From positions 1-6,372 of the forward strand of contig DGSY01000111.1 of NCBI GenBank assembly GCA_002394125.1: 6,372 nucleotides of DNA. Direction: 5' to 3'. The stretch's first letter is position 1; each line of letters starts with the position of its first letter. This document shows positions 6,215 to 6,372 of the stretch, one piece after another. Below the pieces are notes generated by a model. It was not told the DNA's origin. It saw nothing but the letters and a program-made list of their open reading frames with translations, and searched no databases. This DNA is from Ruminococcus sp. UBA4350 (GTDB lineage: Bacteria; Bacillota; Clostridia; Oscillospirales; Ruminococcaceae). The translations under genes were made by a program, and so were the position numbers.

Positions 6215-6236
6215 GCACTTTGCGGCCAAATCCGCA
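6215..6236 (-). other. Phosphatase leader hairpin and shared leader element
   Basis: The predicted 5' leader (about 60 nt) contains TGCGG (6232-6236 on the minus strand) and CCGCA (6221-6225) arms around a 6-nt loop, close to the transcription start. The second arm runs into GCCGCAAAGTGC (6215-6226), which matches the operon leader at 4801-4812 in 11 of 12 positions. Confidence 0.4.
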
Positions 6237-6246
6237 GAATTATCAT

Positions 6247-6275
6247 ATTTTATCACATAATACGCGATTTGTCAA
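6247..6275 (-). promoter_or_regulatory. Strong sigma-A type promoter of the phosphatase gene
   Basis: On the minus strand a perfect TTGACA (6270-6275) and TAAAAT (6247-6252) are separated by 17 bp, and TGA directly before the -10 gives an extended element. Transcription should start near 6240, about 60 nt before the ATG. It is the closest match to consensus in the window. Confidence 0.88.
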
Positions 6276-6372
6276 CCTCCCGTCGGCAGTGCCGACAGCC
6301 GTTTCCCTCCGGCATGGTTTTGCGGAGCATATCAGATATGTCGCTGTTACGGCGCTGGCCGCGCCTATTGTT
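6276..6372. other. Right-edge intergenic stretch with inverted repeats
   Basis: No gene with a credible start and ribosome binding site is seen here, though two minus frames and one plus frame stay open for lack of length, so the tail of an upstream gene cannot be excluded. Besides the palindrome at 6282-6296 there are a 13-bp perfect repeat CATATC-A-GATATG (6328-6340) and a GC-rich repeat GGCGC-TGGCC-GCGCC (6351-6365). Their purpose is unknown. Confidence 0.4.
6282..6296. repeat. Perfect 6-3-6 palindrome upstream of the phosphatase promoter
   Basis: GTCGGC-AGT-GCCGAC ends 6 bp upstream of the -35 box, a position suited to a regulator binding site. It could equally be the stem of an RNA from an upstream gene, but no T-run follows it. 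It shares the GTCGG-N5-CCGAC form with the palindrome at 4830-4844. Confidence 0.5.

Noticed and set aside
6181..6246. Longer N terminus for the phosphatase (start at 6246 or 6186)
   Set aside because: 6246 abuts the -10 box and precedes the predicted transcript start; 6186 is only 2 nt from the ribosome binding site. 6180 has proper spacing.
6338..6372. Possible plus-strand gene start (ATG at 6338) reading off the right edge
   Set aside because: Only 11 codons are visible and no ribosome binding site precedes the ATG, so it cannot be supported.
1..6372. CRISPR array, tRNA or rRNA genes, insertion sequences
   Set aside because: I found no regular repeat-spacer pattern, cloverleaf-like or rRNA sequence, transposase or terminal inverted repeats with target duplication.

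Overview
The window looks like a chromosomal stretch from a Gram-positive, anaerobe-type Firmicute, most likely class Clostridia and possibly a Ruminococcus-like member of the Oscillospirales. This is inferred from strong AAAGGAG-type ribosome binding sites, sigma-A promoters with 17-bp spacers and extended -10 elements, a DHHW-family protein, Thr/Pro-rich linkers and a moderately GC-rich composition. No sequence search was possible, so the genus is a guess. Every gene I can support is on the minus strand, so the window reads from right to left.

Right edge to about 4966: one self-contained transcription unit. A near-consensus promoter (6247-6275) drives a membrane-anchored HAD-superfamily phosphatase (5014-6180). 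A clear Rho-independent terminator (4966-5003) follows its stop codon by 10 bases. The last ~100 bases at the right edge hold only inverted repeats.

From 4901 leftwards: a second promoter (4873-4901) and a leader of about 110 nt with potential hairpins precede a tightly packed operon: an MBOAT/AlgI-DltB-type membrane O-acyltransferase (3343-4755), a YD-repeat lipoprotein (2364-3326), a very long DHHW/AlgX-like SGNH-fold protein (224-2338) and an acyl carrier protein cut by the left edge (1-208). Gaps are 15-25 nt, with ribosome binding sites that overlap or abut the previous stop, and no terminator is seen, so the operon probably continues to the left.

Working model (inference): the operon encodes an export-and-acylate pathway for a cell-surface polymer, analogous in logic to dltABCD (ligase, MBOAT channel/transferase, carrier protein, SGNH partner) and to alginate AlgI/AlgJ/AlgX. 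The ACP would present an acyl group at the inner face, the MBOAT would pass it across the membrane, and the DHHW protein would place it on the polymer. The YD-repeat lipoprotein is an unexpected extra surface component. The DHHW protein is also unusual: it has a ~270-residue acidic, probably disordered cytoplasmic N-terminal extension and a Thr/Pro-rich insert near the start of its catalytic domain. The two transcription units share a 12-nt leader element (11 of 12 identical) and similar GTCGG-N5-CCGAC palindromes, hinting at co-regulation. The carrier protein and MBOAT identities are firm; the acyl group, the polymer and the links between units are not determined by this sequence.
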